32,500 nucleotides of DNA from Symbiodinium natans (GCA_905221605.1 CAJNDS010002544.1:121458-153957), one strand, 5' to 3'; shown: positions 18,018 through 28,210, numbered from the stretch's first letter. The notes: generated from the letters alone by a model not told the origin. A program made the numbers and translations.

Positions 18018-18362
18018 TTAGAAGCTCTGCGTCCAGTCGATTTGCAGCCTCAGGCAATCACGCAAGTGCAGCACGTCCAATGTTTGGAAGACGGGGATCG
18101 CAAGTGACGGCAACCTAAGGAAAGACTTCTCTCTAAGTACAGGCAGACTAACTATTGAACGACAGCCTCCGGACAACCCACCAATTCTGCGGATTCGGTT
18201 TTCAGCAATTTGGAGACTTTGCGCATAATCCGCGAACTTGCGGATGTGTTTTGAGGAATTTCTTGGGAAGCAAGGGCGGCAGTAGTCTGAGGTTGGGATA
18301 ATGCCCCGAATCACTTGACTATTCGATTCTAGGTTCGAATCACTCAGGCTCATCAAGTGCAA
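18018..18362 (-). CDS. Open frame of 114 codons, leucine-rich, unrecognised
   Basis: The minus strand is open from about 18362 to a TAA at 18018. The second half is leucine-rich with a repeat-like spacing (FLRLPSLAIPVFQTLDVLHL, then RDCLRLQ). That could be part of a leucine-rich-repeat protein, but the pattern is too degenerate to call. A and T are commoner in third positions than in neighbouring candidates. It lies downstream of the multi-exon candidate at 18672-19795 on the same strand and might be its 3' end. Confidence 0.28.
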   Translation of the reverse strand: MHLMSLSDSNLESNSQVIRGIIPTSDYCRPCFPRNSSKHIRKFADYAQSLQIAENRIRRIGGLSGGCRSIVSLPVLREKSFLRLPSLAIPVFQTLDVLHLRDCLRLQIDWTQSF

Positions 18363-18671
18363 CCTTGGTGCCAGAATCTCCTTGCGAACCTGATGAGCGA
18401 CGCGAGCGGCATTTGGGACACTTGCTCTGTTGACTGCTCCTACAGCGAATATTTAGGCTTCCAAGTATGGGCTCTCAATTTGGGTGCCTTGTTATATTTC
18501 CTTTACAAACACTATACATAATGAGGGCCCATGCTTCGCATTCCTGTGTAGACAAGGGTGAGGGACCAGACTTAGGGCCCATGGTTCCAACCTTAAGGGT
18601 TCGCAGCTTTGCAGATCATGCTTACCTGTGCAAGATCGTCTTTGCTTGGTGTTGCGGTAACGGCTTCGATT

Positions 18672-19795
18672 CTACTCGTTTCTCAGTATTAGCCCTTTGC
18701 CTTGATTCGCTGCCTCTTGAACTATTCTTGAACCCCTTCTATCTACTTGAAAAAAGTCTATCCACTTTGGACATTTTCGGGCTCTCTGCTGTCGGTGTCT
18801 CCGTGGGACATGCTTGCATGCGCTGCCAATGGCCGAGTCGTCCAGTTCGATCAGTAGATCGTACATAGTAGATCGCGCTTTCATGTTGCAGGTTGTAGAC
18901 CCTGAAGGAGCCCGATAGAGTTCAACGTTGTGCCACCCTGTGCCGGGAAGCATCATCATGAAGGAACTCGCGCCAGAAGTTGCTGCCGGGCCCGTTGAAA
19001 CTCAAACGTCGGTGCCCTCAGCTTTGACAGATCTACGTGAATGTGGCACTTGCAAGCACCCGAAATAACCAATATGTCCTCACCTTGCAGAGCAGCACTG
19101 CCCAATGGTCGAATTTGGCGTGCCTGCAGACTGTGGAACTGTGGAACAGCTGCTGGACCACTGACATTGCAATCTCGTGACTTGCAGCGTCTAAAACTGA
19201 AGGTCTGTTGGCATGGTGCCTTCTCCATGACGGGCCGCCACACGTGAAGTGCCTCGTCCAGTGGCTTTCACACACGTATAGTTCACATTGGTTTCACCTG
19301 ACGTCACCTCCTTAAGTTGGCTGCTCGTCTCAGCCCACGGCGTGGTTGTTCTTGGCAAGATCAAGGGCTGCCTCAGTGTTCCACCCCAGGGCGGGCGCTA
19401 TCACCTTGATGGATTCGTCGAAGCAGTCCTCGTCTCATTGTGCGGGGGCTCGGGCTGCTGTCGGAACTTGCATTGCAGACAAGGGACTGTTATGCCAAAA
19501 GCATCCAACCTTTGAACTTGCACCACTCGGATTTCCGACTCTGGCTTTAATGGCAGCACATCCATAGTATCTGTAAGTGCGGTGCGCAAGCAAGTGCTGC
19601 TTGGCCTCCGTAACACTTCCATCTGATCGACACGCTTTTGTATATGTCTGCAGGCTCGCAAGCCTCACACACTTTCAAACTCGCCTTCTCCAGTAGTGCA
19701 GGTCCATCTTGATCCCATTTGTATGCCTTCGAAGGATAGCCAGCGTCATCCTGCGCAGCACTGCTAGCGATACTAGGTTTGCTTGGAGTTGGCAT
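18672..19795 (-). CDS. Multi-exon candidate gene with a leucine-rich-repeat-like exon
   Basis: Several adjoining minus-strand pieces look like one gene. From 19795 (ATG, or an AG acceptor near 19752) comes DDAGYPSKAYKWDQDGPALL and LKVCEACEPADIY. After an acceptor near 19576 follows TMDVLPLKPESEIRVVQVQ. The exon 19330-19428 reads DCFDESIKVIAPALGWNTEA and ALDLAKNNHAVG, which resembles the ribonuclease-inhibitor-type leucine-rich repeat of NLRC3-like proteins (IA-AL-NT-L-LDL-NN-G). A further exon near 19100-19210 (EIAMSVVQQLFHSSTV) ends at a consensus donor AAG|GTGAGG. A last candidate, 18760-18959, reads MMMLPGTGWHNVELYRAPSG. Junctions between them were not fixed. Confidence 0.4.
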
Positions 19796-20637
19796 TTCAC
19801 ATCACCAGACACCAGCCTGTGAGCGAGAAAGCGCGAAAGCATGACTGCGATCGCCACCCTACAGCTACCCGGGGTGGGAGCCATTCTGTCACTCGGCGGG
19901 GATAGGCCCTGACATACTCGGCGCATTTCTGCGGGGTTCTCTAGAGGTGGGCACTCCAAGGACACTCTGGAATCACCCGTCGGGACTCTCTGAGGGCTCT
20001 CAGGGACACTCGGCGGCAATCTCCTCGGGCTTCTGGCGGCGGGCAATCCAGGATGCGTACTCAGTGAAACTCTCTGCAGGCTTATGAGGGTGGGCCCTGA
20101 CTCTCTGCTGTGGGCTTCTCTGGGAACGGGCATTCCAGGGACCAGGACAGAAGATCGGGCGGGAGGAGGCGAGGAGAATGGATGACTTGAAACACACAAC
20201 AACTCCACACCGAGGGTAACAGAGGTAGGAAGAAGCGGGGAGGGAGAGAGAGAGAGAGGGAGTGCGTGAGACAGTGACATTGCAAAAAATAGACGAGCAA
20301 GCCAGGAGCTAAACCGTAGAATCGCCGTAGAAATTTTGAGCTGCACGGATGTCCTGTTCACAGATACATGCATCTCCTCCGCACCGTGTTGAGTTGCACT
20401 GCACGCGGTGGAATCCCAGTAGGTACAACCTTGACTGCGCGTTTCTGGCGATTTGGAGACGAGCCGGAGTTTGCCCAAGAATAAACCTTCAAGTTTGGGT
20501 CCAGAGCGCGTCTGCCTGTTTCGCGCTGGATTCCCGGGATGCTGCAAGTACTCGTGAAAGGACTGATGGACATCCTTGATGCCTGAGGACGAGCCAAGTG
20601 CAATCGGGCTTCGCAAGCCAAGCAAGCGCAAAGGCAA
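19675..20637 (-). CDS. Long proline-rich open reading frame, 320 codons
   Basis: The minus strand is open for 320 codons, which is unlikely by chance, though a GA microsatellite and internal repeats favour openness. The reading has a hydrophobic segment (SWLARLFFAMSLSHALPL) followed by a proline- and serine-rich part with degenerate repeats of about 28-31 residues (PGMPVPREAHSRES, HPGLPAARSPRRLPP, LECPPLENPAEM). At DNA level the repeats appear near 19938, 20030 and 20112. Its 3' end overlaps the exon starting at 19795 in another frame, so one boundary is wrong, or the two parts belong to one spliced gene. No family is recognised. Confidence 0.35.
   Translation of the reverse strand: MPLRLLGLRSPIALGSSSGIKDVHQSFHEYLQHPGNPARNRQTRSGPKLEGLFLGKLRLVSKSPETRSQGCTYWDSTACSATQHGAEEMHVSVNRTSVQLKISTAILRFSSWLARLFFAMSLSHALPLSLSPSPLLPTSVTLGVELLCVSSHPFSSPPPARSSVLVPGMPVPREAHSRESGPTLISLQRVSLSTHPGLPAARSPRRLPPSVPESPQRVPTGDSRVSLECPPLENPAEMRRVCQGLSPPSDRMAPTPGSCRVAIAVMLSRFLAHRLVSGDVKCQLQANLVSLAVLRRMTLAILRRHTNGIKMDLHYWRRRV
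20244..20258 (+). repeat. GA microsatellite
   Basis: About seven uninterrupted GA units in a purine-rich stretch (20225-20265). Confidence 0.9.
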
Positions 20638-20660
20638 ACAGCAGGACTCGTCACACTCGT

Positions 20661-21190
20661 CTAATCTTCATCCTGCTGAAGCCGACACTTCATGCAACCC
20701 GGAAAAGCAAAATCCACTGATTTGTCACTGAGGCGATGGCCAAGAATAGCATCGAGATCCGCGAGGTCAGCGGCATGGACATCCCACTGGTCAAAAGTAA
20801 GGAATTGGCGATGCTTCTCTCCTTGGGCAAGACTCGGCATGTTCTGTCATGCTGCCACACCATGCCACACATACCCCCTAAACATCCCTAAGTCCGAAAT
20901 AACCGTTCCAGTGTGCTTGAAGTTCATCAAGGCACGGAGCATAAAGTACTCAGACCTCGGCGTAAAGCTGTCACCGAAAGCTAGCAATGCAACATCCAAC
21001 AGCCCAGCCCACGAGCGAACTCAGCTCGGAACATGATCCTCTCCTCAGCAGCAGCGTTCACAAGGCGCACGAGACGCACGGGCCCCTCATGCCTTGAGGC
21101 CTCCAAACCCCGAAGCCCTTGCATACACCCGTAGGCGACAACCGTGCCAAGATCTTCACCAAGGCTCCCGGGTCGAGCGCCTACTGATAT
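20661..21190 (-). CDS. Multi-exon candidate gene, unrecognised, acidic C-terminus
   Basis: Three minus-strand pieces read strongly as protein. From about 21188 (acceptor TAG|GCGCTCG): SLGEDLGTVVAYGCMQGLRG, then RLVRLVNAAAEERIMFRAEF. An overlapping frame from about 21010 reads LLDVALLAFGDSFTPRSEYF and LRALMNFKHTGTVISDL. After a small intron (within about 20838-20905) comes HRQFLTFDQWDVHAADLADL and CMKCRLQQDED, ending in TAG at 20661. The first two overlap with a one-base shift and no room for an intron, so there may be a frameshift, a base error, or alternative exon use. The antisense strand also reads plausibly (MAKNSIEIREVSGMDIPLVK). Confidence 0.42.
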
Positions 21191-21199
21191 TCAAAATGG

Positions 21200-21735
21200 A
21201 CGAAGACTGGATGCCCGAACCCTTAGAGGTGGAACAATCGACACCTTTGTCCCCACCCCGCCTTTTTGGTCGAATGGAAATACCTGAATACATCTGAATA
21301 CTCCTACTCAGGACCCTCACGTTGGTTTCAAGGTAAATTGCCGCGCAGAGTCTCCTGACCTTCACCTACCTGTGCTGATGGTTCTTCCCCTCGGAGAGCC
21401 TCACTATGCGATGTGTGTGACTTACCAGCCAAGCATCAACCGGGTCACGAAGGAATGTCACGACGCACCCACGTCCAGGCCCACTCACAAACTCATGTGC
21501 GTAGCCTTGGCAATTCCCAAGCATCTAACACCATGATGTAATGTCAAAAAACATGGCAGCAACAGCAACAGAAAAACTGTGAAAGACCGGCCCAGGCGCC
21601 ATATTCCAAGTGATAAAACCCGAGCCTCAACTCAGGAAGTTGCGTAGTCACAGTCTGCAGTGAATCACTTTGAGGGGTGTGTTCCAAGGTAGACGAGCCG
21701 CGGCAGAGAGCACTTGGACATGCCTCGTGCGCACC
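21200..21735. other. No gene assigned
   Basis: Short open pieces only (for example a minus-strand GHPVFVHFEYQ near 21190-21225). A short plus-strand open stretch at 21677-21865 ends TGEVFK but is antisense to the candidate exon at 21736-22020. Confidence 0.5.
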
Positions 21736-22020
21736 TCAGATTCTTTGGTGGAAGAATGTGGGACCTTCGCAGCTACAGCATGTTCTTGGCAGCTGCCAAC
21801 TGGTTAGGAAACAGTCTGTGCAACAAGTATCAAAAAGTGCCAAGACTGGCGAAGTGTTCAAGTAGACAGCCCTGCGTGGAGTCTTAACAGAAGCTTTCAT
21901 TTTGCAGTGCTCCGCTGCCGGCACTTCCAAACGGGCAGTCCCAGCTAGTCCGAAGTTCAGGATCGGTAAGGCGGCTGCGGCATACCAATCATACCAATCA
22001 GAGAGGTTTTTGGAGTTCAC
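21736..22020 (-). CDS. Possible coding exon, 94 codons
   Basis: The minus strand is open to a TGA at 21736. It reads NSKNLSDWYDWYAAAALPIL and NFGLAGTARLEVPAAEHCK, then becomes cysteine-rich. The DWYDWY repeat comes from a 9-bp tandem duplication (ATACCAATC) at about 21983-22000. The frame is closed upstream by a TAA near 22046, so an acceptor such as CTGCAG|TGAACTCC is needed. No family is recognised. Confidence 0.32.
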   Translation of the reverse strand: MNSKNLSDWYDWYAAAALPILNFGLAGTARLEVPAAEHCKMKASVKTPRRAVYLNTSPVLALFDTCCTDCFLTSWQLPRTCCSCEGPTFFHQRI

Positions 22021-22049
22021 TGCAGGTCGCTTGTTAACTAAGCATTAAC

Positions 22050-22538
22050 GTGATTAGCCGTCCTCGGGAGGCGAGGCCTTGCAAAACTGATATCCGGTGG
22101 CCCGGCATTCGTCCAGGCTCCGCCCCATGCATTTTTTTGGCCTCCTCCCAAGGCTTCGCGCGCGCGCGCGCATCAGCAGCTCAGAGCAGAGACGCCACAC
22201 GTCAGCGCAAGGGGAAGAACCCTGGGATTCGTTTGCATGAAGAGCTTGAGGCCGGCAATGGTCTGCGCAAGTGGAAAAGGGCTATCGGGATCTTGCTTTC
22301 GCCGTGTTCGTTCTCTCTGTGCTCCTCGAGTCCTGGAACTGATGCGTGGTGGCTTGATCGTTTCAAGCATTTGCCTGATGATCTTGATCTGCTTGGCGTG
22401 TTTTACGATGCTCTTGACGCTGGCTGTCCTACTCCGCAAGAGTGGCGCCATGCTGGTTTGGTATGCATCCGCAAACCAGGCGCTAGGACTTATCGGATTT
22501 GGGCTAGTTGGCGGGAGAAGAAAGTTGCGGGACACTGA
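22050..22538 (+). pseudogene. Reverse-transcriptase-like fragment (non-LTR type)
   Basis: The plus strand is open for 162 codons. Residues from about 105 onward read WLDRFKHLPDDLDLLGVFYD, ALDAGCPTPQEWRHAGLVCI and RKPGARTYR, which resembles the start of non-LTR reverse transcriptases (a W-x2-A-x-L-x2-I-x-K-P-G core). The catalytic YADD region and the rest of the polymerase are absent; the frame ends at 22538. It is probably a remnant of a retroelement. A (CG)n run lies inside the N-terminal part of the frame. Identification is by pattern only. Confidence 0.35.
22157..22171 (+). repeat. Alternating CG run
   Basis: Fifteen bases of strictly alternating C and G, a potential Z-DNA former. Confidence 0.9.
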
Positions 22539-22595
22539 TTTGGCGGGCGGCAGGCCCCACTGCAAAGGGGAAGCGAGCCTGCGCCCCAGGCTGTC

Positions 22596-22708
22596 TCACA
22601 AGCTCCTCTCCTTGGCCTTCTGCGTGGCCTCCCATGCCTCTGCAATGAGAGGCGCAGCCGCCTGTCGCAGCCGCTGTTCCATGGCCACAGACAGTGGCGA
22701 TGAGGACA
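22596..22708 (-). CDS. Possible C-terminal exon of an unrecognised gene
   Basis: After the acceptor TTTGCAG|TGTCC the minus strand reads SSSPLSVAMEQRLRQAAAPL and AEAWEATQKAKERSL, then TGA at 22596-22598. The segment is an amphipathic, charged helix. Possible upstream exons on the same strand are 22761-23024 (GQWIVYQARDYVEDVWAEP, then SEEVMRGIAWHAVF) and 23155-23293 (FSRMAIAPDGHTIVSDDRMQ, similar to a beta-propeller blade). Junctions between them are not resolved. Confidence 0.33.
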
Positions 22709-23691
22709 CTGCAAAGTTTAGGCGGCCAAAACTTGCAAAGCAAGACCCGCCATATGTAAGTCAAGTTCTGAGCGGCGCTAACATGACACAAAAGGGATCC
22801 AAATATGAGGCGTGCCGATCGCAGTCCGGGAAAACTGCATGCCAAGCAATTCCCCGCATGACCTCCTCACTGCAACACTTGGAAGCCGTTTGTCTCACTC
22901 CAGAAAATGCACAAGGCGCCTGTCCCAGCTTCGCGTGCAGGTCTGTCGGCTCTGCCCACACATCTTCGACATAATCTCTTGCCTGGTACACAATCCACTG
23001 CCCAAGCGCCAGCGAAGTGCCCATGATCCACGAACCATGCTAGTGCTGAGACTCTCACCCGAACGTCGTGGAAGCTGTCCTCAGGAGAGTTGCATCTGTG
23101 AAAGACCTTTTGCACCAACCTCCCAACGACACAAACTTAACTTGCTCAAATCAAGGCTCTTCTGAATTCGAAGAAACGCAATCTTGGTGCACTTCTGACT
23201 GTTGTCTTTCGGCTGCAGTTTGTCCTGTTTGCATCCTATCATCACTGACAATCGTGTGGCCATCAGGAGCAATAGCCATGCGCGAGAAGCCTTGAACTCT
23301 TCCGAAGTCATTGGCGCCAGGCTTGCTTCAGACGTAGTCGACTGTACATGAGCTAGCCCAGCATGTAGAGAAGTTGACTGGGTTGTCTGCGAAGTCAAAG
23401 ATGCCTGACACTTCTTGTAGACGAGCTACAGCAGAAGCTACTGTCGAGATCAACACAGTAGCATGGGCCTGCGCAGCCATGTCCCCCGCTACGACCAGTC
23501 CAGGTTGCATCTGCACCAGACATGAAATGACATGTCTTCTTTCATACGCACATCTTAGAAGGTATTGATTCCAAGCATGTCCAAACTAAGCGAGAACGAC
23601 AGCAAGACACGCCTCCAGCGAAAGGTTGAAGCTGAAGCCTCCGCTCAGGGCTCCAACAAACGTCATTTGAAGCGACGATGTCTTGAAGTGA

Positions 23692-23950
23692 TCACAGGTC
23701 CGTGCCTGCGAAGACGAGCGAGCCCACAGCTGCTGCGCACATCGTGGTGCACGTAAGACAGACGACAGGGCTTGACGTCCATCCAGCTGCATCTCGTTGC
23801 TTTCGCCTGTGCCCTTTGGCCATTACCGCCCGCCGATACCAGGAGAACGCTGTCGCGTCAACATCAGTCATGAACTCACATGTCCCCTGCACTTTGGCAC
23901 CCGGTGTCACATCAGCCCGACCTCGAAACGAAACTTCATCTGCAGCTCAA
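23692..23950 (-). CDS. Possible exon, unrecognised
   Basis: The minus strand from about 23947 reads ADEVSFRGRADVTPGAKVQG, then EFMTDVDATAFSWYRRAVM, and stays open to a TGA at 23692. An upstream stop implies an AG acceptor near 23950 (GAGCTGCAG). The first half is the more convincing part. It may belong to the same gene as 22596-23293. Confidence 0.25.
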
Positions 23951-24010
23951 AGCGCCAAATCAACACGAATGAAAGTTAAGCCTGCAAGCCTGGACAACGA
24001 CCAAAACTGA

Positions 24011-24894
24011 AGCTTGTCTCGTGTCACGCAAGTGCACAGTGCAGCAGCGCTCGAGCCATGAAAGACAGCAAAAGATCGCGTATCACCGACATCAGCCTAC
24101 AGACATGAGAGGGACCAAAAGGGCAAGCGCAGCATGCTGCCATTTTGCGCGCTAGTTTCTGCAGCGCTGGAAAGGTGACACCTACGATTGTGAAGCAACT
24201 ACGGAGGGAGGGCATGTACGATGCCAGGCAACAATATGGAGGTAGTGTTTGGAGCAGAATACCAGGAATTACAAGCTCAAAGACACAGAGATGCGCGCAT
24301 CGACGTCATCTCACTACTGCATCAACCACAGCCACCGAGCAGGCCCAGGAAAGAGCAACAGTGTCCAGGGAGGTGCAACTGGGATTCCTATGACTGTTTG
24401 GGCCTCTGGGGGCTGGAAGCGTGCACAAATTCACCATACAGTTTCGCATGGTTAAAGTTCTGCCATGATACAGAGCACAATCAAAGAAAACAGGACCTGC
24501 ACCATTCGATACCATTCGCATAAAGCACGCGGCATGGCGACATCCACAAGCCCTGCCTGCACACTCCAGCGCAAGACTGGTGCCCCGCTTGGTGTGCTTT
24601 TCCAGGAGCAACCTGGGAGCGCTGCAGTCTTGTCCGCTCATGCATCTCAGCATGGCGAAACTACCTGTACTACTGAGGTACTTCCCGTCGGCAACCTTTT
24701 TGCCTAATGCGTTTTGATGCATTACGTGTAGTGGAAAGTTCCACAGCCCAGCCGATTGCATGCACGATTTTCAAGACATGACATGCTCCCATCGTCCCCT
24801 GAGGCCCTAGAGCAATCCCAGTCCATAACGTGCCTCGCTCTGCGATGGGCTGCGCCAACTCTGACTCAGGACAGCATCGGAATCAGGTGCAGAG
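24011..24894. other. Open in several frames, no gene assigned
   Basis: Three plus-strand frames over 24145-24523 are all open and protein-like (one begins MPGNNMEVVFGAEYQELQAQ), and the minus strand is open over 24306-24761. No frame is clearly better. Confidence 0.4.
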
Positions 24895-25389
24895 ATGAGA
24901 ACAGATAGTGAAAGAGAGGCAACCCTAGTACGCATTCTCACGATGCTTGGAGCTGCATGTCATATTCACCGCAACACTCTTGTCCTGAGAACTCCACACA
25001 GAAAGTGGCGTTGGTCGGGTGAGCATGCATGGCTGTATCGACCTCGACCAAAGTCATCCGTAGTACACACATATTCCTTATGTGTTTCCGTGGACCACAT
25101 CTCGGCAACTACAAGCAGTTATTTGTCCACGGCTGTTGCAAGGAATGCATGCTTCCGTACCGCCGGCCAAGCAAAACGCAGCGTCTGCATGTCTTGTAGG
25201 CTTCTTGCGAAGATCGACGACACGCATGTAGCCTCGCGTCATCGTATCGGGAGAAAAAGGTTGAGTTTTCACACAAAGGCTCAGGGACGCACCGAGCAGT
25301 CGGTCAAATTGTCGCCACAGATGTTCGTGTTGGAGCACTTCGCCTCATCGTGCAAGGTCGAAGAGCACACCACGGCAAATGGAAATTGA
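24895..25389 (+). CDS. Open frame of 164 codons, unrecognised
   Basis: From an ATG the plus strand reads MRTDSEREATLVRILTMLGA and continues to SPQMFVLEHFASSCKVEEHT before a TGA. The composition is basic. The antisense strand is also open (25078-25338) with a protein-like reading, so the strand is uncertain. No family is recognised. Confidence 0.27.
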   Translation: MRTDSEREATLVRILTMLGAACHIHRNTLVLRTPHRKWRWSGEHAWLYRPRPKSSVVHTYSLCVSVDHISATTSSYLSTAVARNACFRTAGQAKRSVCMSCRLLAKIDDTHVASRHRIGRKRLSFHTKAQGRTEQSVKLSPQMFVLEHFASSCKVEEHTTANGN

Positions 25390-25992
25390 TCCCATGAGTC
25401 CACTTCCTCCTCACAGTCTACCAGATCAACGGCGCCTGCCACCGCAAGCTTTCTGAGTGGCAAATGTTGCTTGATGCGAACATTGGCACAAGGCACCTCT
25501 CATGTTTACATTGAAGAGGACCGAAGCATCTGTGGTACACCTTGTCGACATTGCAAAGGGGTCCAAGATCGTTTGAGACTGCCTTTGAGACTCTCAAAAC
25601 GATACAAGTAAGACCCGCACGGCTTGCAGCTACTTTGTCCCGCCTGGTCTTGATACGTGCCACCGGGACCTAGGCTGCCATGGCGCTTCCGATTCCCCCT
25701 CGCACGTCTAGCTAACGCACCTCAACAGAGCTTTGTGCTTGAATTCGAGCTGTATACTGACAAGGGCCCTCCAACCGACGGATGGCCAAGCCACAAGGGA
25801 TCTTTTCGTAGCCACGGGCGAAGTGCCTGAAAATGCATGGGCTCAGGGCCGTTCTACACACAGCGCAGGACTTCGGGGCGGGACCCTGGAGGAGCGAGGC
25901 AGCAGCAGGTGTTTAAGTCTGTGTTGCAGGTGCAAGAATCAAAGCCTCAGGTTACAGGCCACGAGGATTGCGCGCAGCCATCCATCTGCATG

Positions 25993-26481
25993 TCAACATC
26001 TTAGAACCTTTTCGACCTTCGAGGTCCCAGCAATCCCCATCACAGAAATTGCAGTTGATACCTGTGAGCACGGTTCCGAATGCTTGCGCGGGTCTTGAAA
26101 CATCGCCAACCTGTTTTGAGCCCAGGAGCATCTTCCATCTGTGCAGAATGCACCCTGGACGCTCTCCAAGACTGAGCACAGGAGGCACTGCACACGGTCG
26201 AGGAATCGTTCTGCTTCAGCACACCATGCCATGAACAAAAAGCAGACCAAGCAGCCCGTCACGCTGCCCTGCACGACTGCGGGCAGCAGCAACAACGTTG
26301 ACCTCTGCTGATCTCTCATGGACGAAAACGTATAGTGCCAGTCTGCTGCTGCAGCAGCTCTTTTCTGCCAGGTTCGTTCTAATTGCCAGATTCGTTCTAA
26401 TATGAACGCAACTGCACCACCCTGAGTCACTGACAAGCACCATTGCGCAGACATCCGAGGAAAGGTGACGAAACAGCGCAC
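25993..26481 (-). CDS. Open frame of 162 codons with a hydrophobic segment
   Basis: The minus strand is open for 162 codons. It contains two near-identical hexapeptides (ERIWQL and ERTWQK), made by an exact 18-bp unit length at 26367-26402 that keeps the frame, then a hydrophobic stretch (LLLLPAVVQGSVTGCLVCFL) that could span a membrane. The end (SAISVMGIAG region) is less convincing. No ATG begins the frame, so it is probably an internal exon. No family is recognised. Confidence 0.33.
   Translation of the reverse strand: MRCFVTFPRMSAQWCLSVTQGGAVAFILERIWQLERTWQKRAAAAADWHYTFSSMRDQQRSTLLLLPAVVQGSVTGCLVCFLFMAWCAEAERFLDRVQCLLCSVLESVQGAFCTDGRCSWAQNRLAMFQDPRKHSEPCSQVSTAISVMGIAGTSKVEKVLRC
26367..26402. 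repeat. 18-bp tandem duplication
   Basis: Units 26367-26384 and 26385-26402 differ at two positions. The length, a multiple of three, duplicates six codons in the minus-strand frame at 25993-26481. Confidence 0.9.
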
Positions 26482-26638
26482 CGAACCTACTTGCTCCTGG
26501 CTGTCATCCCAATTCCGTGTAGTGATGGCTTCAAGAGCTGCCGTACTAAAATAGTTACGAGTTCGTGAGTGACAGAACGTGTCGTTTGTTTAGAGCTCGG
26601 TCAAACTTGTCGACACCTGCCATGAGCTTGCGTGCTGT

Positions 26639-26968
26639 GTGGGGACTGATGCTAGCAGAAGCAATGCAGGTATTCCATGGGCCGAGGTGGCAGCAAGCCC
26701 CAGTGCAACGCTGTTTGACAGCCCAAGCACTGTAACCCTGCACGATTCGTCAGACCCTCTAACCATGCCCAACCCAAGACCCGCAGCTACAAGTACGCAG
26801 GCTTCCAAGGAGCAGACACGAGCTCTCGAGGGACAAGACCATCTATCTCCACAGGATATTCGCATACGAAACAAAGGCTATGCAGCCCCTGCAGTCCGAT
26901 CCAAAATGGGATCAAGAGCACAGTGCATCGGTACAGAAGAAACCAAGCTGAGTGCCCCGGGCCTTTAG
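26639..26968 (+). CDS. Possible coding region, 109 codons
   Basis: The plus strand reads GIPWAEVAASPSATLFDSPS and continues acidic and proline-rich to a TAG at 26966-26968. The antisense frame (26590-26874) is also open with hydrophobic content. No ATG with supporting context and no family recognised. Confidence 0.18.
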   Translation: MGTDASRSNAGIPWAEVAASPSATLFDSPSTVTLHDSSDPLTMPNPRPAATSTQASKEQTRALEGQDHLSPQDIRIRNKGYAAPAVRSKMGSRAQCIGTEETKLSAPGL

Positions 26969-26969
26969 T

Positions 26970-27488
26970 GCTCAGCAGAATGGGGCCATGCTAGAAACGA
27001 GTGGGAGGAGTCACAAAGCCTGCTGGTTGCTGAACTGGCGGTCCTCTGAGTTTTCCTACCCTGCACAGCGGAGTTCGCCCCTTTCCTGCAGAAAGGAGCC
27101 CTCAACCTCGGATACACAGAAGCTACGCATGCCACTAGAACAAAATCTTGTCAACATCGAATAGTTTGGCGGGCTTGAACAGCCTTTATCAGTACTCTCT
27201 TTATCGGGACGTAGGCGCTGCAAAACACAGTTTCATGTTGTGCAGAGGCCTCGGGTGTGAAACAGATGATCACATCATCAAAGACATAAACTGCATGGCG
27301 AATTCACATCCATTCCCGTTTCTCCTTCACGCATGCTCGCATCGCATCACAGGACACCAATGAGAACTACAACGATCGAAGCGCAGTGCATCTGTTCCTT
27401 CTGCAACATGGTCGCCGGCCGGGTCTCATTGAGCTGAAGATTCCTCAAAGCTGTCGCAGCTTCTATCGCTGCAGGACGAGTAGGCTTG
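26970..27488. other. No convincing gene
   Basis: A plus-strand stretch at 27148-27363 is open (LNSLYQYSLYRDVGAAKHSF) but isolated. Nothing else was seen. Confidence 0.5.
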
Positions 27489-28210
27489 CTAAGACATGGA
27501 CAGGAGGGAAGAGCTTGTCATAAAGGAACCTCGACGCAATGCTGTCACGCTAAGCTCACGGAGATTGGCCTGATAAACAGGCCGGTGTTGCTGTAGAACG
27601 TGCTCGCTGCTGAGCAGCAGTTCTACTACCTCTGGCAGGTCAGCACTATCAACTCCAGCTCAAGGCTTCGAATCCTGTGCCTTGCGTCTGTCGGTGACAG
27701 TAAAATCATCCAGCGTCGGAGCCTGCGCCTCTAGACGACTGTGCTTCACGATGACAAAGCACACGAGCTTCTTCTAAGCGACTCTTAAGTGACACTGGGA
27801 CCACCGACCAGCTTTGCAAGATGGGGTGGGAGAGCTTCAGGATATCCTCGAGCCTTCACCTGTGTTCCGGTTCATACACTTGCAACGACTGTTCTGCCGG
27901 CACCGAGAGCAGGTGCACAACTTTGAAGGCAAAGAGGTTGGCCTCCCCACCAGCTCGCAAAGCTTTGTTCTGCTCAAGCGCCATTTTTCGGCGCTCGGTT
28001 ATCTCCGATTTCACCTTCGCATTGACTTCTGTGCTGCAGATGTCTTGGTGGCAAGTCTTGAGCAATTGCGAGGCTTTCATCATAGGAGGTCAATGAGTGT
28101 GAAATGGGCATCCGCACCTGATCTACGCACTCCAGAAAGAATGCCTTCATCCAATCCAAAAAGAGGCCATTGTGTGAGCAGATGTGGGCAAAGCGCGCGA
28201 ACACTGCCAG
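27489..28210 (-). CDS. Multi-exon gene with coiled-coil segment, unrecognised
   Basis: Four minus-strand exons join in consistent phase 0. Exon A (28118 to about 28210): SVYLAVFARFAHICSHNGLF, LDWMKAFFLECVDQ. Exon B (27880-28056): TCHQDICSTEVNAKVKSEIT, then a basic-acidic coil (ERRKMALEQNKALRA). Exon C (27699-27773): KKLVCFVIVKHSRLEAQAPT. Exon D (27489-27629): VVELLLSSEHVLQQHRPVYQ, ANLRELSVTALRRG, ending in TAG. Proposed introns are 28057-28117 (61 nt), 27774-27879 (106 nt) and 27630-27698 (69 nt), all GT-AG. Without the last one, exons C and D share one frame with a single TGA at about 27659-27661. An earlier exon near 28230-28275 (MRAIADRQFSEPSELE) overlaps exon A in another frame. No family is recognised. 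Confidence 0.52.

Noticed and set aside
24145-24523. Choosing one of three protein-like plus-strand frames as a gene
   Set aside because: All three are open and similar in quality, with an open minus strand as well; none could be preferred.
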